Shown here: positions 17,441 through 27,510 of the stretch, piece by piece
How the letters are laid out: each line of letters opens with the position of its first letter
Numbering within the stretch: the first letter of the stretch is position 1
Assembly: GCF_024170285.1 (NCBI RefSeq)
Contig: NZ_JALJXV010000001.1
Span: forward strand, 124,001-188,000
DNA length: 64,000 nt
Origin: Natronocella acetinitrilica
GTDB taxonomy: Bacteria; Pseudomonadota; Gammaproteobacteria; Nitrococcales; Aquisalimonadaceae
Reading direction: 5' to 3'
The notes under the pieces: generated by a model
What the model saw: only the letters and a program-made list of their open reading frames with translations
Told to the model about the DNA's origin: nothing
Databases searched by the model: none
Translations under genes and position numbers: made by a program

Positions 17441-19932
17441 TCAGCCCTCTTCGCCCCCTTTCAGCAGCCGCATCGGTGAAACCAGCACCAGACGGCGCGT
17501 GGCCGCAACACCGGCCAGACTCACCACACCGGCACCGGCGATGACACCGAGCACCGGCAGCCAGTAGTTGAAACCGTACTCCAGCTCGAACAGGCCATTG
17601 GCCATGGCGTATCCGGCACCCGAGGCGCCTACGCCCGCCAGCAGCCCGGCCGCACCACCCAGCAGCACGAATTCGACGAGGTTGATTCGGCGAATCAGGC
17701 TCCGGCGACCACCCAGCGAACGCAGCAGGGCGCTTTCGAACTGACGCTCCTCCCGGGTCACCTGCAGGGCCGCGAGCAACACCACCAGACCGGAGAGCAG
17801 TGTCAGCAGCGCCATCAGCTCCACCACCCTTGCCCCCTGCTCCATGATGGATCTGGCGGTATCGAGGATTGCGCCGATATCGATCAGCGTGATGCTGGGG
17901 AACTCACGAATCAGCACGGACAGGAACCGGTTGTCCTCCGGCGGCAGATAGAAGCTGGTGATGTAGGTGGCCGGCGCCTCGTCCAGCAAGCCCGGGGAGG
18001 CGATCACGAAGAAGTTGACGTTGAAACTGTCCCACTCCACCTCGCGCAGGCTGGTGATCCGACCGCTGAACTCGCGGCCACCGGCGTCGAAGCGCAGTTC
18101 GTCACCAACACCTACCCCGAGACGTTCGGCAATGTCGGTCTCCATGGAGAATTCGCCGCTGTCGCCGTTGGCCGCCGAAGCATTCCACCAGCTGCCGGCG
18201 CGGATGCGGTTATCGGACGGCAGATCCTCGAGCCAGGAAAGGTTGAACTCCCGGCTCACCAGGCGGCGGGTCCGGGCCTCGGTGTAGTCATCCGGCCGGA
18301 TATCCCGCTCGTTGATGCCCACCAGCCGCCCACGCACCATGGGCACCACCTCGGCGTCGATACCCTGGGCGGAGAGTCGTGCGGCGACATCGTCCGCCTC
18401 TTCCGGCTGGATGTTGATCAGGAAGTAGTTGGCCGCGTCGTCCGGCACCCGATCCTGCCAGGTGGCGAGCAGGTCCTGTCGCACCACGGACAGCAACAGC
18501 AAGGCCATCAGGCCGAGACCCAGGGCCATGATCTGGATACTCGCGGTCCACGGGCGGCGGGCCAGCCCGGAGAACAGCAGGCCGATCCCGGCGCGCCGGT
18601 GCCGCGCACGACGCAGGGAGAAGACGATACCCGCAGCCCCCAGCGCCAGCAGGCCCAGGGTGCCGATCACGGCAATAAACACATAGGCGGCAAGACGCAA
18701 CTCCTCGGCCTGCCACCACATGAGCAGGAAGATGGCTGCCAGCGCGCTGACATAGGCCCATCCGCCGCGGAACAGATTGTCACCAAGGTCACGCCTGAGC
18801 ACCCGCAGGGGCGGCACATGGCGCAACCGCAGGATGGTGGGCAGTGCAAAGCCGAGCAGGATGACCTGGGCCGCCGCAATACCGGTCAGACCAGGCCGCA
18901 GACTGGGTGGGGGCAGATCCGGCAGCAGGTCCGCCAGCACACCCAGCATGAGCAGGTGCACACCGTAGCCAAGAATGGTGCCAACAACCCCCGAAGCCAG
19001 GCCGAGAAACACCATTTTCCAGCCCAGCATCCAGCCAATCTGGGCGCCGGTCGCACCCAGGCAGCGCATGATGGCCACGCGGTCCAGATGGCGCGATGCA
19101 TAGCGCCGAATGGTGAGCAGCATGGCCACGCCACCGACCACGACCGTCAGCAGGGCGCTCAACCCCAGGAAGCGTTTTGCCGCGTCCATGATCTGTTGCA
19201 CACCGGGCTGGCCTTCGCCGGGGGTCTCCAGGCTGATGTGCCGGCCCAGCTCACCGCTGACACCGTCCACCCAGGTGCTGACAGCCTCGCCGCTGCCGGC
19301 CACCAGCAGGCCGTAGCGCACCCGGCTTGCATCCTGCACCAGCTCGGTGGCCGCGACATCGTCCAGATTCATCATCAGGCGCGGAGCCAGATTCTGGAAA
19401 CCACCACCCCGCGCCGGCTCGACGAACACCACACCACTGATCCGGAACGTCTCCGCGCCGAGTTCCACCTGATCACCGACGGCGGCATCCAGCTGAATGA
19501 GCAGCCGCGGCTCCGCCCAGACCTCACCGCGGGGGGGAATGCCGTCGGCGACCCGGCGGTCGTCGTCGGGGTGATCACCCACCTGCATGGCGCCCCGCAG
19601 CGGATAACCCGCCGAGACCGCCTTGATGGCAGCAAGCTGGGTCATGTCGTCGAGCAGTACGACGCTGGGGAATTCCAGCGTTCTCGCGGTGGACAGGCCG
19701 AGTTCGGCTGCACCGGCATCGAATGCCTCGGGAATGGCACGATCGGAGATCAGGGCGCGGTCGCCGCCAAGCAATTCCGCGGCCCGACTTTCGGTGGCAG
19801 CTCCGACCCTGTCCGCCAGCCAGGCCACCGCCGTGATGGCGGTGACGGCCAGTACCAGGGCCAGCGCCAGCAAACGCAGCTCACCGGCCCGCCAGTCCCG
19901 GACCAGAAGCTTCAGCGCGTAACGGGCGGGAT

Positions 19933-19936
<4 letters not shown>
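17441..19936 (-). CDS. ybbP: ABC exporter permease, FtsX/YbbP type
   Basis: This is an 831-residue integral membrane subunit of a LolE/FtsX-like ABC transporter. An N-terminal anchor (LRLLALALVLAVTAITAVAWLAD) leads into a periplasmic MacB-like domain. FtsX-type four-helix clusters follow (around residues 255-400, and again 700-831, e.g. LLTVVVGGVAMLLTIRRYAS and LLTLLSGLVVLLAALQVTRE). Further helices lie near 415-490. The organisation and its partner at 19933 match YbbA-YbbP of E. coli, which is likewise divergent from tesA. The substrate is unknown; lipid or fatty acid handling is a guess from tesA. It overlaps ybbA by 4 bp. Confidence 0.87.
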
Positions 19937-20620
<684 letters not shown>

Positions 20621-20622
<2 letters not shown>

Positions 20623-21256
20623 GACCACCCTCAAGTCGGCGGGCCTTCGCCTGCCGTTGCTGTTGCTGTTGCTCGTCCCCGTGATGGCCGTGGTGCACGC
20701 CGACACCCGGACTGTGCTGGTCGTCGGTGACAGCCTTTCGGCTGCCTACAACATGGACCGGGACCAGGGCTGGGTTCATCTCCTGCACCAGCGGCTCGAG
20801 AGCGAACAGCCGGGCTGGAACGTCGCCAACGCCAGCATAACCGGGGATACCACCCGCGGCGGACTCAGCCGCCTGCCCGGGGCGCTGGACGAACATCGCC
20901 CCAGCATCGTTATCATTGCGCTTGGTGGCAATGACGGCCTGCGCGCCCTGCCGCCGGTGGAGATCCGCAACAACCTGGAGCGCATGATCGAACTCAGCCG
21001 CGAAGCCGGTGCCGAGGTCATGCTGGCCGGCGTGCGCATTCCCGCCAATTACGGCCCAGCCTATTCGCGACGCTTCGAGCAGGTATTCCACGACGTGGCC
21101 GATGCCGTCGATGTGCCACTGCTGCCCAGCATCCTCGCCGAAGTCGAGGAACGGGCCGACCTGTTCCAGGGGGACGGTATTCATCCATCAGAAGCCGCCC
21201 AACCGGTCATCCTGGATAATGTCTGGACGGTGCTCAGACCCATGATCCGGGGCTGA
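20621..21256 (+). CDS. tesA: Periplasmic GDSL lysophospholipase / acyl-CoA thioesterase I TesA
   Basis: TesA is a periplasmic SGNH hydrolase acting on acyl esters and thioesters. The length is 211 residues. A signal peptide is visible (basic MTTLKSAGLRLP, Leu-rich core, cleavage near VVHA-DT). SGNH blocks are VVGDSLSAAYN (Ser), TGDTTRGG (Gly), ALGGNDGLRAL (Asn) and DGIHPSEAA (Asp and His). The start at 20621 is unusual because it overlaps the divergent ybbA start. No good ribosome binding site precedes it, and an upstream in-frame start is possible. It is convergent with rdgC. Confidence 0.92.
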
Positions 21257-21273
21257 AGTTCGATCAGCCCCGG
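21247..21273. terminator. Perfect 10-bp hairpin between convergent tesA and rdgC
   Basis: CCGGGGCTGA (21247-21256) pairs with TCAGCCCCGG (21264-21273) around a 7-nt loop. The tesA stop codon lies in the left arm. There is no T-tract on either strand. It may still slow polymerase or protect 3' ends of the two converging transcripts, but that is inference. Confidence 0.4.
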
Positions 21274-21283
21274 CCGGGCGCGA

Positions 21284-22192
21284 TCAATCTGCTGTCGTGT
21301 CCTGCATGACTTCCATCAGCCGCGGAATCAGCCCGGCCAGTTCCAGGGTCATGATGGAAAAGTCGCTATCGAACCGCTCCGCGGCGCTGTCGGCCTCGCC
21401 ATCGGCGGTGTCTTCCTGAACCACATCATTGAAACGCAGCCGTTTCACGCTCATGTCGGCGTCAAGCACGAAACTCATACGCTCCCGCCACTGCACGGCA
21501 ACACGGCTGACGCGCTTGCCCGCCTTGAGGTGGGCGGCAATCTCGCTGGCGTGCAGATCCTGCCGCTTGCAGCGCACCTCGGCACCCTCCAGCTGCGGGT
21601 CGGTGAGCACGCACTCATCACCCAGCTCGAAGTCCGACGGCATGGCTTTCCCGGACACCCAACGGGTCATGACCGCCTGGGGTGCCGTGTCCAGTTGCGG
21701 CGGTGCGATGGGCAGGCTGCCCAGCACCTCGCGCAGGTGCTCGGTGACTTCTTCGGCCTTTTTCCAGGTGGCGGCGTCCACCACGATCCAGCCGTCCCGC
21801 GGATCGATGTAGGCATAGGTACGACGGCTACGACTGAAGGCCCGCGGCAGAAGATCGAGAATGATCTCGTCCTTGAGCCGATCCTTCTCGCGCTTGCGGA
21901 CCTTGCGCATCTCCTGGGCCTCGATGGCGCCGACTCGTTCATCCATGGTCTCTTTCACCACCGAGGCGGGGAGCAGCTTGCTCTCCTCCCGCAGGCAAAC
22001 CATGAGATAGCCGTTGGCGGCATGGACCAGTTGTTCATGCCCATCGCCAAGGGGCGGCGCAAAGCCTGCCGACTCCTGGTCGAGCTTGCCACAGGGCTGG
22101 AACGGATCCGCCGCCAGTCGCTCCTCAAGCGCTTCGGCATCGTAGGGGAAGGCGGTTTCGAGCTTGTACAGGCACAGATTCTTGAACCACAT
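21284..22192 (-). CDS. rdgC: Recombination-associated protein RdgC
   Basis: RdgC is a nucleoid-associated ring protein that binds DNA and limits RecA activity. At 302 residues it has the usual length. The start MWFKNLCLYKL, together with FQPCGKLDQESAGFAPPLG, DERVGAIEAQEMRKVRKREK and LPRAFSRSRRTYAYID, is diagnostic of the family. No signal peptide or membrane segment is present. It is a single gene with its own start 44 bp before the end of purK on the same strand. Confidence 0.96.
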   Translation of the reverse strand: MWFKNLCLYKLETAFPYDAEALEERLAADPFQPCGKLDQESAGFAPPLGDGHEQLVHAANGYLMVCLREESKLLPASVVKETMDERVGAIEAQEMRKVRKREKDRLKDEIILDLLPRAFSRSRRTYAYIDPRDGWIVVDAATWKKAEEVTEHLREVLGSLPIAPPQLDTAPQAVMTRWVSGKAMPSDFELGDECVLTDPQLEGAEVRCKRQDLHASEIAAHLKAGKRVSRVAVQWRERMSFVLDADMSVKRLRFNDVVQEDTADGEADSAAERFDSDFSIMTLELAGLIPRLMEVMQDTTAD

Positions 22193-22236
22193 GCGAGAGC
22201 GGTATCCCTATCGGTTGAGAGTTTGCAGGGGTGTCG

Positions 22237-23379
22237 TCAGCGAGCCCCGGTGAGGGCGGCACGGGCGGCGATGGCACGTCGTCGGGCGTCGTCCCGGTCG
22301 CTGCCGAAGGCAACGATATGGCCCATCTTCCGGCCGGGTGCCGGCGGCGTCTTGCCGTAGAGATGCAACTTGACCTGGGGATCAGCCAATGCCGCGTCCC
22401 AGCGCGGCTCACCGGTGGCCCAGAGATCCCCCAGCAGATTCACCATGGAAGCAGGCCGCAGCAATTCCGTACTACCCAGCGGCAGGCCACAGACTGCACG
22501 CAGCTGCTGCTCGAACTGGCTGGTCATGCTGGCATCGAAGCTGAAGTGGCCGGAATTGTGGGGTCGCGGCGCCAGTTCGTTCACCATCAGGCTGCCGTCA
22601 CTGCCAATGAAAAACTCCACGCAGAGCACGCCGACCAGGTCCAGCGCCTCGAGTATGCCGCGGGCGACTTCCACCGCCTCTCGCGCCAGCCTCGGGGTGA
22701 CAGGAGCGTCCGGGGTGGAGACGTCGAGTATGTGATTGTGGTGGTCGTTCTCCACCACACCCCAGTGACAGAAATCGCCGTCCAGACCCCGGGCGGCGAC
22801 CACTGACACTTCACGTTGGAAATCGATGAAGGCCTCGAGTACCGCCTCATGCGCATCAAGCTTCGCCCAGGCGCCGTCCAGTTCGGCTTCGCTGCGAACC
22901 ACCACCTGGCCCTTTCCGTCATAGCCAAAACCTGCAGTCTTGAGGACCGCTGGCAGGCCGAGTTCCCGGGCGGCCATCCGCAGGCTGGCGAGATCGGTCA
23001 CGGCGCGAAACGGGGTGACCGGAAACCCACGGTCCCGCAGAAAGCACTTCTCCCGCAGGCGGTGCTGGCAGACGTGCAGTACGGAGCCCGCCGGGCGCAC
23101 CGGCGCATGCCGCGCGGCGCAGTCGGTGGTTGCGGACAGGACATTCTCGAATTCGAAGGTCACCACGTCCACGGCGGCGGCAAAGCGCGCTACCGCGTCC
23201 AGGTCGTCGTAGTCGGCGGTGATTTCAACATCCGCCAGGTGGCCGGTGGGGGTATCGCTGGCCGGCGACAAGGTATGGACGCGATAGCCCAGACGACGCG
23301 CAGCCATGGCCAACATGCGCCCGAGCTGCCCGCTGCCGAGGACGCCGATGGTGGATCCAGGCGCAATCACGCCACTCAC
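22237..23379 (-). CDS. purK: 5-(carboxyamino)imidazole ribonucleotide synthase PurK
   Basis: PurK makes N5-CAIR from AIR, bicarbonate and ATP in purine synthesis. It is a 380-residue ATP-grasp enzyme. The N-terminal domain starts with [16 protein letters not shown]. The ATP-grasp part includes [25 protein letters not shown]-like [12 protein letters not shown], and [25 protein letters not shown] (cited here as [12 protein letters not shown]), the conserved Mg-site motif. It overlaps purE by 4 bp (ATGA), the usual purEK coupling. Gene order purE-purK is the same as in E. coli. Confidence 0.97.
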   Translation of the reverse strand: MSGVIAPGSTIGVLGSGQLGRMLAMAARRLGYRVHTLSPASDTPTGHLADVEITADYDDLDAVARFAAAVDVVTFEFENVLSATTDCAARHAPVRPAGSVLHVCQHRLREKCFLRDRGFPVTPFRAVTDLASLRMAARELGLPAVLKTAGFGYDGKGQVVVRSEAELDGAWAKLDAHEAVLEAFIDFQREVSVVAARGLDGDFCHWGVVENDHHNHILDVSTPDAPVTPRLAREAVEVARGILEALDLVGVLCVEFFIGSDGSLMVNELAPRPHNSGHFSFDASMTSQFEQQLRAVCGLPLGSTELLRPASMVNLLGDLWATGEPRWDAALADPQVKLHLYGKTPPAPGRKMGHIVAFGSDRDDARRRAIAARAALTGAR

Positions 23380-23864
23380 GGCAGCTTGTCCTCCCCAACC
23401 CTTTGTGCCTGGCGCTCGCGGAAAACCTTCAACTGGGCACGCAGGCCATCATCGTGATTCGCCAGGATCGAGACGGCCAGCAGGCCGGCGTTGCGAGCAC
23501 CAGCACTGCCAATGGCCAGCGTGCCCACGGGCACGCCGCCGGGCATCTGCACGATGGAATACAAAGAGTCGATACCCTTCATGGTGCGGCTCTCCACCGG
23601 GACACCGAGCACCGGTAGCGTCGTCAGCGCGGCAACCATGCCAGGCAGGTGGGCGGCACCACCGGCTCCGGCGATGATGACCTGCAGGCCGCGGTCTTCC
23701 GCCTCACGGGCATATTCGACCATGAGATCCGGGGTGCGATGGGCAGACACGATACGGCATTCGTGGGCGACCCCGAATTCCGTCAACACCTCGTCGGCGT
23801 GGCGCATGGTCTCCCAATCGGAGCGGCTGCCCATGATGACACCGACCAGCGGACTATCCTTCAT
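23376..23864 (-). CDS. purE: N5-carboxyaminoimidazole ribonucleotide mutase PurE
   Basis: PurE rearranges N5-CAIR to CAIR (class I PurE). I chose the ATG at 23864 with GGAG about 8 bp upstream, giving 162 residues. Diagnostic motifs are [49 protein letters not shown] and [18 protein letters not shown]. Downstream purK overlaps by 4 bp. The upstream leader contains a 10-bp perfect hairpin (23931-23958). I see no match to the PurR operator. Confidence 0.97.
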   Translation of the reverse strand: MKDSPLVGVIMGSRSDWETMRHADEVLTEFGVAHECRIVSAHRTPDLMVEYAREAEDRGLQVIIAGAGGAAHLPGMVAALTTLPVLGVPVESRTMKGIDSLYSIVQMPGGVPVGTLAIGSAGARNAGLLAVSILANHDDGLRAQLKVFRERQAQRVGEDKLP

Positions 23865-23930
23865 GTTCGACTCCAGGCGGAAAAAGCCCTGCATTTTACG
23901 CGCCTTCCTCCGCCGATTGCCATGCCCGGG

Positions 23931-23958
23931 AATCGCAACCCGGGCATGAATCAACTCC
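23931..23958. other. Perfect 10-bp inverted repeat between divergent purE and dxs
   Basis: CATGCCCGGG (23931-23940) is followed after 8 nt by CCCGGGCATG (23949-23958). It sits in the 176-bp gap between the divergent purE and dxs starts, 67 bp upstream of purE and 82 bp upstream of dxs. It could be an operator for either gene or a leader hairpin. I do not recognise a known regulator's site in it. Confidence 0.4.
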
Positions 23959-24040
23959 GGTGACTGTGGTCTACTGCAGGCGGGGCACAAAGAGCCATGC
24001 CATAATGCTCGAAGAGCACGAAGGGGTGAGGTAGCCGACA

Positions 24041-25957
24041 ATGAGCCGTTCTGACTTTCCGCTGCTGGCGGGCATCGATTCGCCGAGCGATTTGCGCGAC
24101 CTCCCCGAACAACGACTCCCGGCAGTCGTCGATGAACTGCGGGGCTACCTGCTGGAGAGTGTCTCCCAGAGTGGCGGCCATCTTGGTGCCGGCCTTGGCA
24201 CCGTGGAACTCACCGTCGCCCTGCACTACATTCTCAACACCCCGGATGACCGCATCGTCTGGGACGTGGGTCACCAGACCTATCCCCACAAGATTCTCAC
24301 CGGCCGCGCCGACCGCCTCGGCACCATCCGCAAGGACGGTGGCCTGGCCCCGTTCCCGAAACGCGAGGAAAGCCCTTACGACACCTTTGGCGTAGGGCAC
24401 TCCAGCACCTCCATCAGCGCGGCTCTGGGCATGGCCCTGGCGGCCGAACAATCGGGGAGCCGCCGCAAGGTCGTCGCGGTCATCGGTGACGGGGCATTGA
24501 CGGCGGGCATGGCCTTCGAGGCCCTGGACCACGCCGGTGATGTGGACGCCGACCTGCTGGTCATCCTCAACGACAACGAAATGTCCATCTCCCCCAATGT
24601 GGGCGCCCTCTCCAGCCATCTGACCCGGTTGCTGTCCGGACCGCTCTATAACAGCCTGCGGGAAGGCAGCAAATGGATGCTGGATCAGGTGCCGCCGGTC
24701 AAGGAACTGGCACGGCGCGCAGAAGAACATGTGAAAGGCATGGCGGTGCCTGGCACGCTGTTCGAAGAGCTCAACTTCAATTACTACGGCCCGGTTGACG
24801 GCCATGATCTGCCAACCCTGCTGCCGGTGCTGCGCAATCTCGTCAGGCAGCGGGGCCCACGCCTGCTCCACGTCGTCACGCGCAAAGGCAAGGGTTATGC
24901 GCCGGCTGAAGCCGATCCGGTGAAATACCACGGCGTGAGTCCGTTCGACCCGGCCAAGGGTATCGCCGCCGGGTCCGGCGGCGCCAAGAAGGCCATGAGC
25001 TACAGCGCCGTGTTCGGGCGCTGGCTCTGTGATGCCGCGTCGGCGGACGCCCGGGTGGTGGGCATCACACCGGCCATGCGGGAAGGCTCCGGCATGGTGG
25101 AGTACGCCGAGCGTTTCCCCGAACGTTACTTTGATGTGGGCATCGCCGAACAGCATTCCGTCACCCTGGCGGCAGGCATGGCCTGTGACGGCCTGCGCCC
25201 CGTCGTTGCGATCTACTCCACCTTTCTGCAACGGGCCTATGACCAGCTGATCCACGATGTGGCCATCCAGAACCTGCCGGTGGTTTTCGCCATCGACCGG
25301 GCTGGACTGGTGGGCCCCGATGGCCCGACCCATGCCGGCAGCTTCGATCTCAGTTACCTGCGCTGCATTCCCAACATGACCATCATGGCACCCGCCGACG
25401 AGGCGGAGTGCTATCGCATGCTCAGTACCGGCCTGGAGATCAAGGGGCCCTCCGCGGTGCGCTATCCCCGTGGCAACGGCATGGGCGAAGCGCTTCCGGA
25501 TGGCCTGGAGACACTGCCCGTGGGCCGCGGCGAGTTGCGTAGTGAAGGCCGTGAAATCGCCATTCTTGCCTTCGGCAGCATGCTGCAACCCGCTCTTGAA
25601 GCTGCCGAAGAGCTTGATGCAACAGTAGCCAACATGCGCTTCGTCAAACCACTGGACACAGATCTGATCCGGCGCCTGGCGGAAGAGCACGCACTGCTGG
25701 TCACCGTTGAAGAGAATGCCGTGGCCGGCGGTGCGGGTTCTGGTGTGCTGGAGTTCCTCCAGGCCGAGCATCTCACCGTACCGGTGTTGCAGCTCGGGCT
25801 TGAGGACGAATATCTGCCCCATGGCTCCCGGGAGGCGCTGCTGGCAGAAGCCGGACTGGATGCGGCCGGCATCGCTGCAGCGATCCGAAAGCGGCTGGCA
25901 GGCACGGCAAAACGTGACCGACTTCGCAGTATCGATGGCGGGGCCGGCGCATCCTGA
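24041..25957 (+). CDS. dxs: 1-deoxy-D-xylulose-5-phosphate synthase Dxs
   Basis: Dxs condenses pyruvate and glyceraldehyde-3-phosphate in the first step of the MEP isoprenoid pathway, using thiamine diphosphate. The 638-residue length is typical. Motifs are [33 protein letters not shown], the TPP-binding [16 protein letters not shown] with [10 protein letters not shown], and the transketolase pyrimidine domain [14 protein letters not shown] and [19 protein letters not shown] good GGTGAGG-like site precedes the ATG. The gene is divergent from purE. Confidence 0.98.
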   Translation: MSRSDFPLLAGIDSPSDLRDLPEQRLPAVVDELRGYLLESVSQSGGHLGAGLGTVELTVALHYILNTPDDRIVWDVGHQTYPHKILTGRADRLGTIRKDGGLAPFPKREESPYDTFGVGHSSTSISAALGMALAAEQSGSRRKVVAVIGDGALTAGMAFEALDHAGDVDADLLVILNDNEMSISPNVGALSSHLTRLLSGPLYNSLREGSKWMLDQVPPVKELARRAEEHVKGMAVPGTLFEELNFNYYGPVDGHDLPTLLPVLRNLVRQRGPRLLHVVTRKGKGYAPAEADPVKYHGVSPFDPAKGIAAGSGGAKKAMSYSAVFGRWLCDAASADARVVGITPAMREGSGMVEYAERFPERYFDVGIAEQHSVTLAAGMACDGLRPVVAIYSTFLQRAYDQLIHDVAIQNLPVVFAIDRAGLVGPDGPTHAGSFDLSYLRCIPNMTIMAPADEAECYRMLSTGLEIKGPSAVRYPRGNGMGEALPDGLETLPVGRGELRSEGREIAILAFGSMLQPALEAAEELDATVANMRFVKPLDTDLIRRLAEEHALLVTVEENAVAGGAGSGVLEFLQAEHLTVPVLQLGLEDEYLPHGSREALLAEAGLDAAGIAAAIRKRLAGTAKRDRLRSIDGGAGAS

Positions 25958-26011
25958 CCGTGCATTGGTCTATCAATCAATCACGTCCCCTGTGGGGCGC
26001 AGGCACCAATC

Positions 26012-26245
26012 ATGGATATCAACGCGGGCTTCAATGCAGGTATCACGGCCTTTCAGCGTGCTGAAGAAGGACTGCAGCGCAGTGCCTCGGTGATCGCACG
26101 CAGCTCCGCCGGGCTGGACCGCAGTGAGGACGTCAACACCGCCCTGGTGCAATCAACGGTGGACGCAAACCTGGCTGCAGCCGGCGCCACGATCGTGCGG
26201 GCCAGCGACGAGACCCTGGGCACGCTGATCGACGAGTTCGCCTGA
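26012..26245 (+). CDS. Small protein resembling fused ends of flagellar rod/hook proteins
   Basis: The 77-residue protein has two parts. The N-terminal half (MDINAGFNAGITAFQRAEEG) resembles the start of FlgE/FlgC-type axial proteins. The C-terminal half (DVNTALVQSTVDANLAAAGA followed by TIVRASDETLGTLIDEFA) resembles their C-terminal helix, which normally reads V-N-...-Q-x-A-Y-...-T-x-D-x-x-L. Both helices have the heptad spacing used for coiled coils in axial proteins. No other flagellar gene is in the window. It follows dxs by 54 bp and converges on the HDOD gene. The similarity is from memory of the families; function is unknown. Confidence 0.6.
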   Translation: MDINAGFNAGITAFQRAEEGLQRSASVIARSSAGLDRSEDVNTALVQSTVDANLAAAGATIVRASDETLGTLIDEFA

Positions 26246-26264
26246 GCCTGAGAGGCGGGCCTAC

Positions 26265-27095
26265 TCAGGCCGCCGAGGCAAGCTGCAGCGCAAAGGAACG
26301 CAACTGGTCATCTTCCCGGCGACAGCTCGCGCCGATATTCGCGATCTTGGTGTCGGGCAGGGTTCGTAACAGCGGGCTGTCCGGCATATCCCCATACCCC
26401 TCGCGATACCAGGCAATACAGGTCCTGATCAGTGCCTGAAGACGGGCATAGTCACCATCGTAGTCATCCTGACTGTAGGACTCCGCAATGGCAGCAGCGG
26501 CCTCCGGCACGCCCCAGTTACGCAGCACGTGGGCACCGGCGGCGTGATGGCCGAAGCCCAGCACCTCGGAGAGTCGATCATCCAGGCGACGGGAGTCACG
26601 ATCGACTTCGTAGGCCATCAGTGGGCGCTCGCATTCCCTGGGATAGGCATAAGCCAGGGCAAGCACGCCGCAGTGATGCAGCAGGCCGGCCAGATAGGCC
26701 GCACTCGAAGGGGTTTCCAGCGGCACGTAATTGGCAAGCTTGCTGGCGCACATGGCCACACTCATGGCCCGCAGCCAGAACCGCCCCTGATCGAAGGCCG
26801 GGCAGTCCTGCGGGCGAAATCGCGAGGCCAGCAGGGTCGAGGTCGCGAGCACGCGGACACGGTTCAGCCCCAGCCGTACGGCTGCGTCATCAACGGTGTA
26901 GACGGTGTGGTGGCCAACGAAAAACGCTGCATTGGCCGCTGCGACGATACGGGCAACCGTGGCCGGATCACGACCAAGCGCCTCGGCAACGGCGGAGAGC
27001 GGCGCATCCTTGTCGTTGACCACATGAAAGATTTCCTGCACAGCGCGCGGCAGGGCGGGAAGCGCATCCAGCTTCTTGATATCCGGGGGACTCAT
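26265..27095 (-). CDS. HDOD domain protein
   Basis: This 276-residue protein is a single HDOD domain, a relative of the HD phosphohydrolase fold that usually lacks the full catalytic metal site and works in signalling. The opening LDALPALPRAVQEIFHVVND, followed by LSAVAEALGRDPATVARIVAAANAAFF and YTVDDAAVRLGLNRVRVLATSTLL (start of each quoted, 20 residues or fewer: DPATVARIVAAANAAFF), is the canonical HDOD pattern. HHCGVLALAYAYP and LGFGHHAAGAHVLRNWGVPE follow. No receiver or output domain is attached. It stands alone and converges with the small protein upstream on the plus strand. Confidence 0.88.
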   Translation of the reverse strand: MSPPDIKKLDALPALPRAVQEIFHVVNDKDAPLSAVAEALGRDPATVARIVAAANAAFFVGHHTVYTVDDAAVRLGLNRVRVLATSTLLASRFRPQDCPAFDQGRFWLRAMSVAMCASKLANYVPLETPSSAAYLAGLLHHCGVLALAYAYPRECERPLMAYEVDRDSRRLDDRLSEVLGFGHHAAGAHVLRNWGVPEAAAAIAESYSQDDYDGDYARLQALIRTCIAWYREGYGDMPDSPLLRTLPDTKIANIGASCRREDDQLRSFALQLASAA

Positions 27096-27166
27096 AGAGC
27101 CAACCTCGTCGCTGTGAAGTTTCCAGGCCGGTGCAGGGAGTGCATAGACGATACCGGCGAGGCCGG

Positions 27167-27388
27167 TCAGCGAAGGCGTTCCATGCGAATGAACCTACCC
27201 GATTCGTCATGATAGAGGCGGAATCGCCCGCTTACACCCGAATGGTTCACAAAATCGCGCAGTATTCGTGCCGGAAAACTGACACTGCGGCCATCCAGTG
27301 CCGGCGTCACCACATTGGCTGCGACTCCCTGATAGTAGAGCATCAGGGTGTCACGACTGATTTCCAGCTCAAGGTCCACGTAGGTCAC
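27167..27388 (-). CDS. DUF2835 family protein
   Basis: The protein is 73 residues when started at the GTG at 27388, which has AAGAGG about 6 bp upstream. It reads VTYVDLELEISRDTLMLYYQ, then GRSVSFPARILRDFVNHSGV and GRFRLYHDESGRFIRMERL. This matches the DUF2835 pattern (Y-Y-x-G, FPA-x-xLRPFV, GV-GRF-L, F-x-x-x-ERL). The function is not known. It lies 71 bp downstream of the HDOD gene on the same strand and 122 bp beyond the phaC stop. Confidence 0.75.
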   Translation of the reverse strand: MTYVDLELEISRDTLMLYYQGVAANVVTPALDGRSVSFPARILRDFVNHSGVSGRFRLYHDESGRFIRMERLR

Positions 27389-27469
27389 GTGTGCCTCTTG
27401 GTGTCCGCGCGGGGACACCACACCATGGAACACCGTGCGGCCGTGGGAGACAAGGGGGCGGGAGTAACC

Positions 27470-27496
27470 GGGGGCCGCCCGGGAATTGCGGCCCCC
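27470..27496 (-). terminator. GC-rich hairpin after phaC
   Basis: GGGGGCCGC (27470-27478) pairs with GCGGCCCCC (27488-27496) around a 9-nt loop, just past the phaC stop. There is no T-run on the minus strand, so it is at best a weak or factor-dependent terminator. Confidence 0.4.
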
Positions 27497-27510
27497 GAAC
27501 CATCAACGAA

